The position numbers and the translations under genes were made by a program. From assembly GCF_013385985.1 (NCBI RefSeq), contig NZ_JACAOY010000021.1, positions 1 through 64,000 on the forward strand: a stretch of DNA of 64,000 nt, written 5' to 3'. Of the stretch, positions 1-10,088 are shown one piece after another; positions within the stretch are counted from its first letter, which is position 1, and every line of letters starts with the position of its first letter. This stretch comes from Pseudomonas sp. B6002 (GTDB taxonomy: Bacteria; Pseudomonadota; Gammaproteobacteria; Pseudomonadales; Pseudomonadaceae). Under the pieces are notes generated by a model. That model saw nothing but the letters and a program-made list of their open reading frames with translations, did not search any database and was not told the origin of the DNA.

Positions 1-6
1 CCAGTT

Positions 7-22
7 CAAGCCGGCTCCTACA
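7..22. repeat. Half of a REP element at the window edge
   Basis: The stretch AAGCCGGCTCCTACA at the window edge matches the right arm of the REPIN hairpins seen elsewhere in this window. The left arm lies outside the window. It sits just downstream of the xylulokinase stop codon. Confidence 0.6.
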
Positions 23-38
23 GGTGAGCGGTGGCGGT

Positions 39-1499
39 TTATTCGTGCAGGGACTTGGCGGCGGCGAGCAAGCCCTGGAACTGGTGGTAGCGCGCTGCCA
101 ACACTTCGTGCTGAGTAGCATCCGGCACGTACCGCGCCTTTACGGGCATTCCCGCTTGCAGCAGATCCGCGCCCTGCCCGATGGCCAGGAAGCCCAGTTT
201 CGCCGCACCGATGCACGCGCTCAGTTCACTGCCGTGCAGGGTGAAGATCTCCCGCTGCAGGATATTGGCCAGCAATTGCGCCCAATATTCACTGCGTGCG
301 CCGCCGCCCACCAGGGCGCAAGCGCCGACGTCGGCCCCGGCCGATTGCACTGCGCGCAACGCATCGAGCAGGCCAAATCCCACTCCCTCCATCACCGCAT
401 AACCCAGCATCGCGGGCGTGCAGTCATGGCTCAGGTTCATGAAGCCGCCACGCAACAAAGGATCATTGTGCGGCGTGCGCTCACCCGCCAGGTAGGGCAA
501 AAACAACGGGGTCGACAACGGCACCGGCTGCCCAATCGGCAATTGCGCCTGCACTTGATCCAGCAACGTCAGCTCATCCGCCGTTCCGGTCAATCTCGTC
601 ACCCAGCGCAGGCAACTGGCGCCGGCCAGCATCGCGCCCATGGTGTACCAGCGGTCTGGCAGCGCATGGCAAAAGCTGTGCACGGCACTCGCCGGGTTAC
701 CGGCCGCATGATCGGTGATCGCGACAATCGCCGCGCTGGTGCCCAGGGTGATGAAACCATCGCCGGCATTGATCGCACCGATGCCGACGGCGGCCACCGG
801 GTTGTCGCCGCCACCGCCTGCAATCACCACCTGCGTCGACAAACCCAGCTCGGGTGCAGTCAATTGCGCACTCGCAGCACCGCCTTCGATCAACCGTGGC
901 ATCTGCTCCGGGGCCAGGCCCGTCGCCCGTACCATGGGGGAGAACCATTGGCGGTTCGCCACGTCCAGCCATAACGTGCCGGCCGCATCGGACATCTCGC
1001 TGATCCGCTCGCCCGTCAGGCGCAAACGCAGGTAGTCCTTGGGCGACAGCACGCAGTCAATCGCCGCGAACACCTGCGGCTCATGCCGTTGCAGCCACAG
1101 CAGTTTCGGCGCCGTCAGCCCGGCCATGGGCAAGCTGCCGGTGACGTCGGCAAAGCCCGGGCCCAGCTGTTCGGCTTCGGCCACGGCGCGGGCGTCATCC
1201 CACAAAATTGCCGGGTATAACACCCGGTTATCGTCCCCCAGCAACACCGCACCATGCATCTGGCCCGACAGGCCGATGCAGGCCACGCGGGTAAATGCCG
1301 GATGGGTGCGCAGTTGCGCCAGGGCCTGCATACATGCTTGCCACCAATCCTCTGGGTTCTGCTCGGACCAGCCGCTGTGGCGCCGCGACACGCTCAGGCG
1401 CGCGCCGGCATGGGCCAATACGCGGCCATCAAGGTCCATCAAAATAGCCTTGAGTTCCGAGGTGCCGAGGTCGATGCCGAGGGAAATGGGTGTGCTCAT
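39..1499 (-). CDS. xylB: Xylulokinase, FGGY family (XylB-like)
   Basis: A 486-residue FGGY sugar kinase that would phosphorylate D-xylulose, or a related ketose, with ATP in the cytoplasm. The N-terminus has the phosphate-binding motif GIDLGTSELKAILMD, followed by SGQMHGAV and, near residue 250, GGGGDNPVAAVG. The C-terminal lobe has GGGARSEYWAQLLANIL. The ATG at 1499 is chosen over an upstream GTG-type extension because the kinase fold starts there. It begins 7 nt after the LacI gene stop, so it is the last visible gene of the sugar transport operon. A polyol such as arabitol or xylitol, oxidised to xylulose by a dehydrogenase outside the window, is a plausible source of substrate, but that is inference. 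Confidence 0.88.
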   Translation of the reverse strand: MSTPISLGIDLGTSELKAILMDLDGRVLAHAGARLSVSRRHSGWSEQNPEDWWQACMQALAQLRTHPAFTRVACIGLSGQMHGAVLLGDDNRVLYPAILWDDARAVAEAEQLGPGFADVTGSLPMAGLTAPKLLWLQRHEPQVFAAIDCVLSPKDYLRLRLTGERISEMSDAAGTLWLDVANRQWFSPMVRATGLAPEQMPRLIEGGAASAQLTAPELGLSTQVVIAGGGGDNPVAAVGIGAINAGDGFITLGTSAAIVAITDHAAGNPASAVHSFCHALPDRWYTMGAMLAGASCLRWVTRLTGTADELTLLDQVQAQLPIGQPVPLSTPLFLPYLAGERTPHNDPLLRGGFMNLSHDCTPAMLGYAVMEGVGFGLLDALRAVQSAGADVGACALVGGGARSEYWAQLLANILQREIFTLHGSELSACIGAAKLGFLAIGQGADLLQAGMPVKARYVPDATQHEVLAARYHQFQGLLAAAKSLHE

Positions 1500-1506
1500 A
1501 CGCGTG

Positions 1507-2508
1507 TCATTCCAATCCAGTACAGCCACATGAATGCCTCAGTTGCAGGGTCGGTGCCAGGCGCAGGCTCTGGGTCGGCGCGTCGGGTGAGGCCATGCGT
1601 TGCAGCAGCAGATGCACCGCGCGGGTGCCCAGGGCCTGCACAGGCTGGGCAATCAGCGTCAGGCGCGGCACGAAGAAATCCGCCCAGTCAAAATCGTCGA
1701 AGCCCACCAGGGCCATTTGCCCTGGCACCTCGATGCGCGCATCACGCAGGGCGTGCATCGCACCGAGGGTCATCAGGTTGTTGCCGGCCATGATCGCCGT
1801 GGGCGGCATCTCAAGGGCCAGCAAGTGCGCGGTGGCGGCCCGCGCCGGCTCGCTGCTGGAGCCGCCGTTGACCAGCAACTGCGGATCAAAGACCAGGCCG
1901 GCCGCGTGCAACGCCTGGCGGTAGCCGGCCACGCGTTCATCGGTGGTGCCCAGCCCCGCACGCCCGGCGATGAAGCCGATGCGTCGGTGGCCGTGTTCAA
2001 TCAAATGGCTGACCAGCGCCTGGGTGGACTGGGTGTTCTCCACGCCGATCTGGTCAAACCGCTCACTCATCATGCGGTCCACCAGCACCGTCGGCACCTC
2101 GTTGGCCTGCAAATAATCCAGGGCCAAGGAGCCCGTCGACGGGGCCAATAAGATCCCATCAACCCGCCGATGGTGCAGCGCCGTGACCACCCGCAGCTCC
2201 TGCTCCGGGTCGTCGTGGGGGTCGACAAACAACATCATGTAACCGTGACGCGCGCATTCGGTTTCGATCGCGTGCACGGTTTCGCTGAAGTAGTGGTTGG
2301 ACAGCGCCGAGATCGCCACGCCAATCGTGCTGGTGCTCGACCGCGCCAGCGAGCGCGCCAGGGTGTTGGGGATGTAACCCAGTTCCTGGATCGCACGCTG
2401 TACCGCCTGCACGGTGGCCGGGCTGACTTTGCGGGTGCCGTTGAGCACATGGGACACGGTCGACGTCGACACCCCCGCCCTGCTTGCCACGTCATCCATG
2501 GTGACCAC
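1507..2508 (-). CDS. LacI-family transcriptional regulator of the sugar operon
   Basis: A 333-residue LacI/GalR repressor. The N-terminal helix-turn-helix reads VTMDDVASRAGVSTSTVSHVLNG (split here as DDVASRAG, STSTVSHVLNG), followed by the hinge helix region and a periplasmic-binding-protein-like effector domain from about residue 60. It lies between the binding protein and xylulokinase genes and is cotranscribed with both. It is therefore the obvious candidate to bind the two LacI-type palindromes in front of the ATPase gene (6073-6088 and 6105-6120). The effector is probably the transported sugar or polyol or its phosphate; the sequence does not say which. Confidence 0.9.
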   Translation of the reverse strand: MVTMDDVASRAGVSTSTVSHVLNGTRKVSPATVQAVQRAIQELGYIPNTLARSLARSSTSTIGVAISALSNHYFSETVHAIETECARHGYMMLFVDPHDDPEQELRVVTALHHRRVDGILLAPSTGSLALDYLQANEVPTVLVDRMMSERFDQIGVENTQSTQALVSHLIEHGHRRIGFIAGRAGLGTTDERVAGYRQALHAAGLVFDPQLLVNGGSSSEPARAATAHLLALEMPPTAIMAGNNLMTLGAMHALRDARIEVPGQMALVGFDDFDWADFFVPRLTLIAQPVQALGTRAVHLLLQRMASPDAPTQSLRLAPTLQLRHSCGCTGLE

Positions 2509-2534
2509 GACGCTGCTACCTCCTTTTTAGTGGA

Positions 2535-3467
2535 TCAATGTTGACTCGACCAGCCGCTGTACGTACCGACGTTGTCACGGGTGATCAGTTTTGGCGTGAG
2601 CAGGGTAACCGCTTCGGCCGGGGCCTTGTCATTGAGAATGTCGTTGCCCACGTTCACAGCAGTCTGGGCCATGGCCCAAGGGTCCTGGCTGGCGGATGCC
2701 TGGATCTGGGTCTGGGTCTTCAACGCGTTTTCAATGTCGGGTGCGCCGTCCACCGAGGTAATGATGATGCCGCTGCGCTTAAGCTGCTTGGCCGCCAGGT
2801 CGCTGCCGATCGCTTGCGGGTCGTTGATCGCGAACAGGCCGTCGATTTTCGGGAAGCGCGTGAGGTAACCCTGCATCACGTTCAGGCCGCCTTCGCGGGA
2901 GCCTTTGCCGTCCTGGTCATCGGACAGCACCTTGATCTCTGGCGCACTGGCCAGGGCGGCTTTGCAACCTTTCACGCGGTCGGTCACGGCCGTCACTTGC
3001 GGGCCGTTCTGGATGATCACGTTGCCCTTGCCCGAGAGCTTGTCCACCAGGAACTGGCAGGCCAACTTGCCGGCTTCGACGTTGTCGGTCTGCACCGTGG
3101 CGTTCACGCCCTTGGCGTCCACGTCCACCGCCACCACCACAATCCCGGCGTCACGGGCTTTCTTGATCGCAGACGCCATCGCAGACGGGTCTACCGCGTT
3201 GAGCAGGATCAGGTCGACCTTCGACGAAATGAAGTTGTCGATCTGCGAAAACTGCTTGCTCAGGTCATAGTCCGCCGACACCGAGGTGACCTTGACGTTG
3301 GGGTTCAGCTCCTTGGCTCGTGCGGTTGCGCCATCGGCCAGGGTCACGAAATACGGGTTACCCAGGGAGCCCATGCTGATGCCCAAGGCCTTGAGTTCGC
3401 GGGCTTCTACGGCCTGGGACATCAGGGCAGCCAAGGCGACAACGGGAAAGATGCGTTTGAGGTTCAT
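2535..3467 (-). CDS. Sugar ABC transporter substrate-binding protein (RbsB-like)
   Basis: A 310-residue periplasmic binding protein of the ribose/galactose class. It has a clear signal peptide (MNLKRIFPVVALAALMSQAVEA) and then a type I periplasmic fold starting at LKALGISMGSLGNPYF. Motifs typical of RbsB relatives include VDLILLNAVDPSAM and IDGLFAINDPQAIG. The start at 3467 is preferred because it begins the signal peptide and has AAGAGAGACC upstream. It follows the permease gene in the same operon. The ligand is a pentose, hexose or polyol. The name RbsB is not assigned because the kinase partner is a xylulokinase, not a ribokinase. Confidence 0.9.
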   Translation of the reverse strand: MNLKRIFPVVALAALMSQAVEARELKALGISMGSLGNPYFVTLADGATARAKELNPNVKVTSVSADYDLSKQFSQIDNFISSKVDLILLNAVDPSAMASAIKKARDAGIVVVAVDVDAKGVNATVQTDNVEAGKLACQFLVDKLSGKGNVIIQNGPQVTAVTDRVKGCKAALASAPEIKVLSDDQDGKGSREGGLNVMQGYLTRFPKIDGLFAINDPQAIGSDLAAKQLKRSGIIITSVDGAPDIENALKTQTQIQASASQDPWAMAQTAVNVGNDILNDKAPAEAVTLLTPKLITRDNVGTYSGWSSQH

Positions 3468-3501
3468 ACCGGTCTCTCTTGTGATTGTTAGGGGAGTCGA
3501 T

Positions 3502-4479
3502 TCAGGTCCGCGCACCGGACTGGCGATAACGATCCAGCGCCACCGCGCCAATGATCACGATGCCCTTGATGATGTACTGCCAGATGTCCGACACCCCCAG
3601 CAGCACCAGGCCGTTGGTGAGCACCGCGATGATCAGGGCACCGATCAGCGTGCCGCCGATGGTGCCGACGCCACCGGTAAAACTGGTGCCGCCGAGGATG
3701 ACCGCCGCAATCGCATCCAGCTCATAAGACTGGCCCAGTTGCAGGCCATTGGCGGCGAACAGGCGCGAAGCGCTCATCACCGCGCCCAGCCCGGCCAGGG
3801 CGCCGGACATGGCGTAGACAAACAGCAGCACTTTCCACACCTTGATCCCCGACAGCCGCGCCGCTTCCGGGTTGCCGCCCACCGAGTAGATCTGCACGCC
3901 CATCACGGTGCGGCGCAGGATGAACCACGACAGCACCACCACTGCCACGGCAATCACCACCAGCCACGGCACGCCGAGGATCGAGTCGTTGCCGATAAAG
4001 GCAAACGGCAAGTCGGGGTTGAACACGGTTTTGTCGTCGGCCAACAAGCGGGCCAGGCCGCGCATGGCGGTCAGCGCGCCGAGGGTCACTATGAACGGCG
4101 GCAGGCGCATGAACGCGATCAGTCCGCCGTTGACCAGTCCCAGCAACAGGCCGAAGCCGATACCCGCAGCAATCCCGAACATGCCGAACTGGGGCGACAG
4201 CGATACCTGCAGCGCCACCACAGCGGACGCCGCCAGGATTGCACCGACAGACAAGTCGATACCCGCCGTGAGGATCACAAAGGTCATGCCCGCTGCCAGC
4301 ACCACATTGACCGAGGCCTGCTGGGTGATGATCGACAGGTTCTGCACGGTCATGAAGTTCTCGCTGGCCAGGGCGAACCCCACCAGCAACAGGACCAGCA
4401 CCGGCAACATGCCCACCGTGCGCATCAGTTCACGTGCGCGTTCTGCCTTACCTGTTGGTGCAATGTTCAACTCAGCCAT
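3502..4479 (-). CDS. Sugar ABC transporter permease (RbsC-like)
   Basis: A 325-residue integral membrane permease of the ribose/xylose (RbsC/XylH) family with about eight to ten hydrophobic segments. Diagnostic stretches are [36 protein letters not shown] and [21 protein letters not shown]. It forms the translocation pore with the ATPase encoded upstream. The ATG at 4479 overlaps the last 8 nt of the ATPase gene (ATGGCTGA), which indicates translational coupling and supports this start over a longer one. Confidence 0.92.
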   Translation of the reverse strand: MAELNIAPTGKAERARELMRTVGMLPVLVLLLVGFALASENFMTVQNLSIITQQASVNVVLAAGMTFVILTAGIDLSVGAILAASAVVALQVSLSPQFGMFGIAAGIGFGLLLGLVNGGLIAFMRLPPFIVTLGALTAMRGLARLLADDKTVFNPDLPFAFIGNDSILGVPWLVVIAVAVVVLSWFILRRTVMGVQIYSVGGNPEAARLSGIKVWKVLLFVYAMSGALAGLGAVMSASRLFAANGLQLGQSYELDAIAAVILGGTSFTGGVGTIGGTLIGALIIAVLTNGLVLLGVSDIWQYIIKGIVIIGAVALDRYRQSGART

Positions 4480-6004
4480 GGGCAACCACCTGATCGCCAC
4501 CGGTGGCGAGGTCAATAATGCGTTCCTGGGAAATGGCGTGGCCCGATGCCCCGCCGACTTCGGCCACCAACTGGCCTTCGCGCATCACCAGCACGCGGTC
4601 GCAGGTGCCGATGATTTCCGGCAGCTCGCTGGAGATCACCACGACCCCCACGCCGGCCAGCGCCAGTTGGTTAATGATGCGGTAGATCTCGGACTTGGAA
4701 CCGATGTCCACGCCACGGGTGGGCTCGTCGAGGATCAACACGTGGGGCTTGACCTCCAGCAAGCGCGCCAGCAGCACCTTTTGCTGATTGCCGCCCGACA
4801 AGGCACCGACGTTGACCTTGCCCGACGCCACACGAATCGACAGTGACTGAATCGCGTCCCTGGAGCGCTGCGCCGCGTGCTTGCGGTCGAGCACGCCACC
4901 GACATGGGCATCCGGCACGCACGCGCAGACGTTGATGTTGTCGGCCACGCTCATATCGAGGAACAGGCCCTGGGCCTTGCGGTCTTCGGTGAGGTACACC
5001 ACGCCTGCGCGGATTGCGTCGGCCGGGGTGCGCAGTTGGGTGACGGTCTTGCCCACCACTTCCAGGGTGCCGCTGGTGCGCGGGTCAGCGGCGAAGATCA
5101 GCCGCGCCAGCTCGGTGCGCCCTGCCCCGACCAACCCGGCGATGCCCAGCACTTCACCGGCGTGCAGGTCAAAACTGCAGTGGCGCACGCGCTTGCCGTC
5201 GGCCATGTCGCGCACGCGCATCACCACGTCTCCGGGGTTGTAGGCGGCGTGTTCCTTCTTGTAGAAGCCGGACAGGTCGCGCCCCACCATCATTTTCACC
5301 AGCACCTCGGCCGACAGTGCGTCGCGGGTCAACTCGCCAATGTACTGGCCGTCACGCAGCACCGAAACGCGGTCGGACAACTCGTAGATTTCCGCCATGC
5401 GATGGCTGATATAGATGATCGCCAGGCCCTGGCTGCGCAGTTGCTTGATCAACGCGAACAGGCGGTCGGTCTCGCGGGAGGACAGCGGCGTGGTGGGTTC
5501 ATCCATCACCAGGACCCTGGCATTGCCATGCAAGGCGCGGGCGATTTCCACCAGTTGCCGCTCCGCGATCGACAGGCTGCTGACCGACGTCGACGGCTTG
5601 AACTCGGCGCCCAGGCGGTGCAGCACGTCTACACAACCGGCCTGCATGCCTTTGCGGTCGATGGTCCAGCCACGGCGCAGTTCACGGCCCAGGTAGATAT
5701 TCTCGGCCACGCTGAGGTTGGGGCACAGGCTCAGTTCCTGGTAGATGACGGCGATGCCGTGGGTCTTGGCGCTGGCGGGGTCGAAGGTGGCGACGGGCTG
5801 GCCGTCGATGTGGATCTGACCACCGGGGTCAGCCTGGTAGGCGCCGGAAAGGATTTTCATCAGCGTGGATTTGCCGGCGCCGTTCTCCCCCATCAAGGCG
5901 TGGATTTCGCCGGGGTAGACCTTCAGGCCGACTGACTTGAGCACCCGCACACCGTTGAAGGTTTTGCTGATGCCCTGCATCTCAAGCAAGGGTTCAAGGC
6001 TCAT
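4472..6004 (-). CDS. Sugar ABC transporter ATPase, two-domain (RbsA-like)
   Basis: A 510-residue duplicated ATPase of the RbsA/XylG/MglA type. The first cassette has Walker [10 protein letters not shown] near residue 40 and Walker [14 protein letters not shown]. The second half carries the degenerate A motif [11 protein letters not shown], signature [15 protein letters not shown] and Walker [15 protein letters not shown]. It powers uptake of the sugar bound by the downstream binding protein. It is the first gene of the operon; AGGAG precedes the ATG at 6004, and LacI-type operators lie 70-120 nt further upstream. Confidence 0.93.
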   Translation of the reverse strand: MSLEPLLEMQGISKTFNGVRVLKSVGLKVYPGEIHALMGENGAGKSTLMKILSGAYQADPGGQIHIDGQPVATFDPASAKTHGIAVIYQELSLCPNLSVAENIYLGRELRRGWTIDRKGMQAGCVDVLHRLGAEFKPSTSVSSLSIAERQLVEIARALHGNARVLVMDEPTTPLSSRETDRLFALIKQLRSQGLAIIYISHRMAEIYELSDRVSVLRDGQYIGELTRDALSAEVLVKMMVGRDLSGFYKKEHAAYNPGDVVMRVRDMADGKRVRHCSFDLHAGEVLGIAGLVGAGRTELARLIFAADPRTSGTLEVVGKTVTQLRTPADAIRAGVVYLTEDRKAQGLFLDMSVADNINVCACVPDAHVGGVLDRKHAAQRSRDAIQSLSIRVASGKVNVGALSGGNQQKVLLARLLEVKPHVLILDEPTRGVDIGSKSEIYRIINQLALAGVGVVVISSELPEIIGTCDRVLVMREGQLVAEVGGASGHAISQERIIDLATGGDQVVAHG

Positions 6005-6072
6005 GAATGAGCTCCTGGTTTTATTATTTTTGTTGTCGAGTGCTGCCGACTCTATGCCAGTTACATTTCCTT

Positions 6073-6088
6073 ACGCAAGCGCTTGCGT
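6073..6088. promoter_or_regulatory. LacI-type operator 1, perfect 16-bp palindrome
   Basis: ACGCAAGCGCTTGCGT is a perfect inverted repeat with the central CG and AAGCGCTT core typical of LacI/GalR operators. It lies about 70 bp upstream of the RbsA-like gene start and would serve the LacI regulator encoded in that operon. Confidence 0.7.
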
Positions 6089-6104
6089 GTGCCGTTTATC
6101 GTTT

Positions 6105-6120
6105 GATTAAACGTTTCATC
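6105..6120. promoter_or_regulatory. LacI-type operator 2, near-perfect palindrome
   Basis: GATTAAACGTTTCATC is a 16-bp inverted repeat with one mismatched pair and an AAACGTTT core, which is a classic LacI-family half-site arrangement. Its centre lies 32 bp from that of operator 1, about three helical turns. The two sites therefore face the same side of the DNA and could be bound cooperatively. Confidence 0.6.
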
Positions 6121-6302
6121 ACGTGCAGTTGGATGAAATATCTGTCATCCGCCCTGTGTAGCCCGCCATCAAAACGCCATAAACTCTGCTAAGGTCCAGT
6201 GACCTCATCTCCTCCTCGTCGCCCTGTGGCGATCTTCTGTGAGCACGCTCTGCGCCATCGCCGTTGACGATGGCGGGCCTGATACCACGGAACATCGCCG
6301 CG

Positions 6303-7649
6303 ATGGACACACGCCCCACCGACCTGCCGCAATCACGCGCCGAAAAGATCGTCGAGTTCAAACGTCAGAAAACCCTGCTCAAGACCGGCGCCCTGCAAGA
6401 CGCCATCTTCAACAGCGCTTATTTCTCCAGCATCGCCACCGATGAAAAAGGGGTGATCCAGATCTTCAATGTCGGCGCCGAACGCATGCTCGGCTATGCG
6501 GCCGCCGACGTGGTCAACCGCATCACCCCGGCCGACATCTCCGATCCGGCCGAGCTGATCACCCGCGCAGCCGCCCTCAGCCGGGAACTGGACACACCGA
6601 TCACCCCGGGCTTCGAAGCGCTGGTGTTCAAGGCTTCGCGGGGTATCGAGGACATCTACGAGCTGACGTACATCCGCAAGGACGGCAGTCGCCTGTCGGC
6701 CATGGTGTCGGTCACGGCCCTGCGCAACCGCCATGACACGATCATCGGCTACCTGTTGATCGGCACCGACAACACCGCCCGCAAGCAGGAAGAAGCCGAG
6801 CGCAAAGGTTTCGAGCGGGCGCTGGAGGAAAAGAACCTGGAACTGGAACACGCCAGCCACATGAAGTCCGAGTTCCTGGCCACGATGTCCCACGAGCTGC
6901 GCACCCCATTGAACGCGGTGATCGGGTTTTCCGAAGCGCTCAAGGATGGACTGGTGGGCGAGATGAGCGACACCCAACGCGAATACATCGGCGACATTTT
7001 CACCAGCGGCCAACACCTGCTGTCCTTGATCAACGACATCCTCGATCTGTCCAAAGTCGAGGCCGGCATGATGGGCCTGGAGCTGGAAACCGTGGACCTG
7101 GCCGCGCTGTTGGCCAACAGTCTGCTGATCGTGCGGGAGAAAGCCGCGCTGCAGCGTATTCAGTTAAAACTCGACAGCCCCGATGACTTGGGCCTGCTGC
7201 AACTGGACCTGCGCAAGACCAAGCAGATCGTCTACAACCTGCTGGCCAATGCGGTGAAGTTCAGTGAACACGGCAGTTGCGTGACCCTGGCGGTGCGTGA
7301 AGTCAGCCGTGGGCAGGTTGGGCACATTGCCGGTGATTGGCCCCTGCACGGGTTTGAACTGCAACCCAGTGCGCAGCAACAGTTCCTCGAGTTGAGCGTG
7401 AGCGACACAGGCCTGGGCATCGCGCAGGACGACATGGGCAAGTTGTTCCAGGCGTTCAGCCAGATCGACAGCAGCCTGGCACGCAAATTCGAAGGCACCG
7501 GGCTGGGCCTGGCGATGGTCAAGCAGCTCACCGAGCTGCACGGCGGCAGTGTCGCAGTGGCCAGCCGCGAAGGCCTGGGTGCTTGCTTTGTGGTGTGGCT
7601 GCCGCTGCACCGAGCGTTGGAGGCGCAGGTACCATGGCCTGCATCCTGA
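6303..7649 (+). CDS. PAS-domain sensor histidine kinase
   Basis: About 448 residues from the ATG at 6303. A PAS domain covers roughly residues 31-160 (NSAYFSSIATDEKGVIQIFN through GYLLIGTDNTARK). A short coiled coil follows, then the HisKA H-box SHELRTPLNAVIGFSEAL with phospho-acceptor His197. The ATPase domain has N-box NLLANAVKFS, G1 DTGLGIAQ and G2 GTGLGLAMVKQL. There is no transmembrane segment, so it is a soluble sensor. Its 3' end overlaps the next receiver gene by 16 nt, and a receiver-EAL gene follows, so the output is probably cyclic-di-GMP related. The start is uncertain; ATG 6270 and TTG 6264 are in frame upstream and none has a strong ribosome-binding site. Confidence 0.88.
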   Translation: MDTRPTDLPQSRAEKIVEFKRQKTLLKTGALQDAIFNSAYFSSIATDEKGVIQIFNVGAERMLGYAAADVVNRITPADISDPAELITRAAALSRELDTPITPGFEALVFKASRGIEDIYELTYIRKDGSRLSAMVSVTALRNRHDTIIGYLLIGTDNTARKQEEAERKGFERALEEKNLELEHASHMKSEFLATMSHELRTPLNAVIGFSEALKDGLVGEMSDTQREYIGDIFTSGQHLLSLINDILDLSKVEAGMMGLELETVDLAALLANSLLIVREKAALQRIQLKLDSPDDLGLLQLDLRKTKQIVYNLLANAVKFSEHGSCVTLAVREVSRGQVGHIAGDWPLHGFELQPSAQQQFLELSVSDTGLGIAQDDMGKLFQAFSQIDSSLARKFEGTGLGLAMVKQLTELHGGSVAVASREGLGACFVVWLPLHRALEAQVPWPAS

Positions 7650-8011
7650 TCGTGGAAGACAACGAGGCCAATATGCGCCTGGCCCGCTTGTTGTTGGTGA
7701 CTGCCGGCCATAGCGTGCTGTGGGCCGCCGATGCCGAAACCGGGTTGACCCTGGCCCGGGAACAGCAACCGGCGCTGATCCTGATGGACATCCAGTTGCC
7801 GGGCATGGACGGTCTGGCCGCTACGGCGCTGCTTAAAAACGACCCGCTCACAGCACATATCCCGGTGATCGCGTTGACCGCGATGGCCATGAAGGAAGAC
7901 CGCGAGAAGACACGCCGGGCGGGCTGCGACGCCTATGTGATCAAACCGCTGCGCTACAAGGCGCTGTATCAGGTGATCGACACGCTGCTGCTCTCCCCAC
8001 CCCCTGGATGA
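7634..8011 (+). CDS. Single-domain response regulator (CheY/DivK-like)
   Basis: A 125-residue stand-alone receiver. The acidic pocket is VEDN (residues 7-10), the phospho-acceptor is Asp52 in LILMDIQLPGMDG, T/A switch residues lie in VIALTAMAM, and Lys104 is in VIKPLR. There is no output domain, so it acts as a phosphorelay shuttle or by protein contact, as DivK does. It overlaps the kinase gene by 16 nt and is followed 7 nt later by the receiver-EAL gene, so all three are translated together. Confidence 0.9.
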   Translation: MACILIVEDNEANMRLARLLLVTAGHSVLWAADAETGLTLAREQQPALILMDIQLPGMDGLAATALLKNDPLTAHIPVIALTAMAMKEDREKTRRAGCDAYVIKPLRYKALYQVIDTLLLSPPPG

Positions 8012-8018
8012 ACCTACA

Positions 8019-9257
8019 ATGGCAACGCTGCTGATCGTCGACGATGAACTTCCGGTACGCAAACTGCTGGAGACCCTGTTGCAATACGAGGGCTACCACA
8101 CCCACAGCGTTGCCAGCGGCGAAGAGGCCCTGGTCCTGGTGGCAAAGCAGCCCCCCGACCTGATCCTGCTGGATATCATGATGCCGGGCATGGACGGCTA
8201 CGAAGTGGCCAACCGTCTCAAGAACAACCCGGCCACGGCGAATATCCCGATCATCATGCTCTCGGCGCTGAGTGAACCCAGCGCGCGCCTGAGCGGCCTG
8301 CAGACGGGGGCCGAAGAATTCATCAGCAAACCCGTGGAGCGTGTGGAGCTGTGGCTGCGCGTGCGCAACCTGCTGCGCCTGAAAACCTATGGCGATCAAC
8401 TGAAAACTCACAGCCTGATGCTCGAACAGCAACTGCGCGAGCGCGGCACCGAAACCGCGAAGATGAACGTGCACGACCTGGCACGGCTGGACCTGGAAAA
8501 TGCCTTGCGCCAGGCCGTCACCGCCGGTGAGTTCCAACTGCACTACCAACCCAAGCGAGCAGTGGCCGACGGCCAAGTGTGTGGCCTGGAAGCCTTGTTG
8601 CGCTGGGAGCGGCCGGGGTATGGCGCGGTGTCGCCAGCAGTGTTCGTGCCGATCCTGGAGCAACTGGGCCTGATCGTTGCCGTGGGCCGCTGGGTGATCG
8701 AACACACCTGCCAGCAGATCGCAACCTAGCAACGCGGCGCCATCGGGGCCATCGAGGTGTCGGTGAACGTGTCTGGCCAGCAATTGATCGAAGGCGACCT
8801 GATTGCCGACATCCGCCAGTGCCTGGCCGATGCCGGCGTGGCGCCTGAATGGCTGGAAGTGGAACTCACCGAAAGCTCCTTGATGGAAAATACCCAGCAC
8901 ACCATCACCAGCCTGCAGCGCCTGCGCGACATGGGCGTGAAAATTGCCATCGATGATTTCGGCACTGGCTATTCCAGCCTGGCGTACCTGCGGCGTTTCC
9001 CGCTGGACACCTTGAAGATCGATATCGCCTTCATCCGCGAAGTCACCACCAACCCCCAGGACGCTGCCATTGCCCGCACGATCATCGAGCTGGCCCACAG
9101 CCTCAACCTGCGCGCCGTGGCCGAAGGCGTGGAAACCCCGGCACAACTGGCGTTCTTGAAAGAGGCCGGGTGTGATCAGGTCCAGGGTTATCTGTTCAGC
9201 CGGCCCTTACCGGTGCCCGAACTGGAACGCTTGCTCCTGGGCACTCGGGGCGCGTGA
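8019..9257 (+). pseudogene. Response regulator with EAL phosphodiesterase domain, interrupted by in-frame TAG
   Basis: A receiver (Asp52 in LILLDIMMPGMDG, Lys104 in ISKP) is joined to an EAL domain that starts near residue 160. The reading frame is broken only by a TAG at 8727-8729, codon 237. Translation before it ends in EHTCQQIAT, and after it resumes in the same frame with [16 protein letters not shown] Trp codon (TGG to TAG) is the likely ancestral state. All catalytic motifs remain: EALLRW (191-196) before the stop, and after it [29 protein letters not shown] and AEGVE. A GTG at 8757 could restart the distal half. As written, cyclic-di-GMP hydrolysis is probably lost. A base-calling error or suppression would make it one 412-residue protein. 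The 3' end overlaps the convergent LysR gene by 51 nt. Confidence 0.8.
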
Positions 9258-10088
9258 GAGCTCTTCGCGCAGACAGTCGATCAAACTGCGGTGGGTGGCA
9301 CTCAAGCGCTCTGCGCTGCTGATCAATGCCAGTTCCGAGGCCGGCACCGGCGGCAACTCCGTGCAGATGCGGTGGCTGGGCAATACCGCGCTGGTGGGCA
9401 AAATACTGACGCCCAAGCCGGACGCCACCGCCGCCTGGATGCCCGTGAGGCTGTGGCTACCGAACGCCACGCGCCAGCTGCGCCGGGCCTTGTCCAGGGT
9501 GCGGATGGCACGCTGGCGGTAGATGCAGCCTTGGGGGAACAGCGCCAATGGCAGGGTTTCAACCTGCAGGTCCTGGTGCTGGCCGCACACCCACACCAAC
9601 GACTCCGGCCAGCTGCCATGGCACTCGCCGCTGCCGGCTTCGCGCTTGATCAGGGCGACATCGATTTCGCCGGCCTCCAGTTGCCGACGAAGATCGGTAC
9701 TCATGCCGCTGACCGTTTCCAGTCGCGCTTCAGGCCGGGCGCGCACGAAACCGGACAGCATCGAGGCCATGCGCGTGGCATCGAAATCTTCAGGTACGCC
9801 CAGGCGTACAGGGACCACGTGGGTTTCGGTGTTCAACGCATCCCGAGCCTCGCGGGACAGGTTCAACAAACGGCGGGCATAGTGGGTCAGCAACTCGCCA
9901 TGCTCCGTGGGGCTGACCTGTTGACCGGAGCGGTCGCGTACCAGCAACACCTGACCGACGTTTTCTTCCAGCTTGCGAATCTGCTGGCTGACCGTGGATT
10001 GAGTGCGGTGCACCCGCTCGGCGGCGCGAGTGAAGCTGCCTTCGTCCACGACACAGACCAGGGTTTGCAGCAGTTCCAGATCAAACAT
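9207..10088 (-). CDS. LysR-family transcriptional regulator
   Basis: A 293-residue LysR regulator. The N-terminal winged helix reads [20 protein letters not shown] then [15 protein letters not shown], followed by a substrate-binding domain starting near [12 protein letters not shown]. The ATG at 10088 has AAGG nine bases upstream and is preferred over ATG 10103. It is divergent from the HAD/aldolase pair with about 115 bp between starts, the usual arrangement for a LysR protein controlling its neighbour. Its 3' end overlaps the interrupted EAL gene tail to tail. Confidence 0.9.
   Translation of the reverse strand: MFDLELLQTLVCVVDEGSFTRAAERVHRTQSTVSQQIRKLEENVGQVLLVRDRSGQQVSPTEHGELLTHYARRLLNLSREARDALNTETHVVPVRLGVPEDFDATRMASMLSGFVRARPEARLETVSGMSTDLRRQLEAGEIDVALIKREAGSGECHGSWPESLVWVCGQHQDLQVETLPLALFPQGCIYRQRAIRTLDKARRSWRVAFGSHSLTGIQAAVASGLGVSILPTSAVLPSHRICTELPPVPASELALISSAERLSATHRSLIDCLREELSRAPSAQEQAFQFGHR

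Noticed and set aside
24-974. Long open frames on the strand opposite xylB and many other genes
   Set aside because: They are antisense shadows of high-GC codon usage, with no family motifs and no ribosome-binding sites.
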